64,000 bases of DNA from an uncultured Bacteroidia bacterium (GTDB taxonomy: Bacteria; Bacteroidota; Bacteroidia; Bacteroidales; Prolixibacteraceae): positions 1-64,000 of the forward strand of contig CAIVGL010000074.1 in assembly GCA_903905505.1 (NCBI GenBank), read 5' to 3'. The translations under genes and the position numbers were made by a program. Shown in pieces: positions 63,807 to 64,000 of the stretch (position 1 is its first letter; every line of letters starts with the position of its first letter). A model generated the notes under the pieces. The model was not told the DNA's origin and ran no database searches. It saw only the letters and a list, made by a program, of their open reading frames with translations.

Positions 63807-63880
63807 CGGTCTGGACGGGACTCGAACCCGCGACCTCCGCCGTGACAGGGCGGCATTCTAACCAACTGAACTACCAAACC
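63807..63880 (-). tRNA. tRNA-Asp(GTC), downstream copy
   Basis: On the minus strand the sequence folds as a cloverleaf: acceptor GGTTTGG/CCAGACC (one G-U), D arm with GTTCAGTTGGTTAGAAT, anticodon loop CTGTCAC with GTC, T arm GCGGGTTCGAGTCCCGT, discriminator G, CCA not encoded. It is 74 bases and identical to the copy at 63903-63976. Confidence 0.97.
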
Positions 63881-63902
63881 AATAAAATAAGAACAAAAAT
63901 AG

Positions 63903-63976
63903 CGGTCTGGACGGGACTCGAACCCGCGACCTCCGCCGTGACAGGGCGGCATTCTAACCAACTGAACTACCAAACC
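63903..63976 (-). tRNA. tRNA-Asp(GTC), upstream copy
   Basis: Same 74 bases as the copy at 63807-63880, 22 bases upstream of it on the minus strand. The two are probably one precursor transcript, giving a double dose of tRNA-Asp(GTC). Confidence 0.97.
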
Positions 63977-64000
63977 ATTTTTATCTTCGAAGAACTTTTC

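Noticed and set aside
63767-63973. 68-codon minus-strand frame with a repeated VVQLVRMPPCHGGG unit
   Set aside because: It is the translation of the two tRNA-Asp genes, a well-known annotation artefact.

Overview
The window is a 64 kb chromosomal segment from a Bacteroidota (Bacteroidetes) bacterium, A+T-rich and densely coding. Several genes are preceded by the phylum's -7 promoter box (TAnnTTTG, often TATCTTTG), and strong Shine-Dalgarno sequences are missing. The gene content also fits: CarboxypepD_reg-like surface proteins, a LytTR regulator with membrane segments, hybrid histidine kinases, DUF1080 proteins and many secreted glycosidases. I see no prophage, complete IS element, rRNA operon or CRISPR array. 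The genus cannot be told from sequence alone; a free-living polysaccharide degrader is a reasonable guess.

Layout. 0-4.3 kb: a sensory cluster with a CheB/CheR-PAS gene that enters from the left edge and is split by an in-frame TAA, then a soluble hybrid histidine kinase. 4.4-5.4 kb: a toxin-antitoxin patch with a truncated HigA-type antitoxin next to a complete higBA pair that has its own promoter and palindromic operator. 5.8-20.7 kb: carbohydrate-active genes (GH27 alpha-galactosidase, SGNH esterase, DUF1080 protein, sialidase-fold protein, five-bladed-propeller glycosidase, GH29 alpha-fucosidase) interleaved with a DoxX/DoxX/SDR/SRPBCC operon, DUF4256, yjdM and a long RsmH paralogue. No SusC/SusD pair is present, so this is not a classical PUL. 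20.9-31.6 kb: a membrane hybrid kinase, flavin and SDR oxidoreductases, a CPBP protein, an outer-membrane protein interrupted by an amber codon, and a PBP4-type dacB. 31.8-43.4 kb: enolase, a queuosine cluster (queF-queC-yhhQ), a class II aldolase, an SBF-like transporter, a DUF1080-PHP lipoprotein, two metallopeptidases and nagB.

44.7-48.9 kb is the most interesting part: a four-gene operon encoding close matches to KdnA and KdnB (which convert Kdo to 8-amino-Kdo in Shewanella LPS), then KdsA (Kdo-8-phosphate synthase), then a transaldolase/FSA-like domain fused to a KdsD-like tandem CBS module. KdsD normally makes arabinose-5-phosphate, the KdsA substrate, with a SIS domain joined to the same kind of CBS pair. 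Here an aldolase-fold domain takes the place of the SIS domain, which suggests an alternative or regulated route to arabinose-5-phosphate.

48.9-64 kb: mostly minus-strand housekeeping genes: a PafA-like phosphatase whose catalytic residues are lost, a CYTH protein, Dabb, CutC (plus), an MFS exporter, a HAD phosphatase, a BamA-like outer-membrane protein (plus), an RlmL-like methyltransferase, serine acetyltransferase, nicotinamide riboside kinase with PnuC, a CtpA protease, nitronate monooxygenase, a LytTR regulator, and two identical tandem tRNA-Asp genes at the right edge. Convergent gene pairs are separated by good bidirectional terminators (33.15, 42.5 and 48.9 kb). At least two genes carry single in-frame stops, and two short secreted reading frames have ATA where ATG is expected, a pattern suggesting recent decay by C-to-T/G-to-A transitions.
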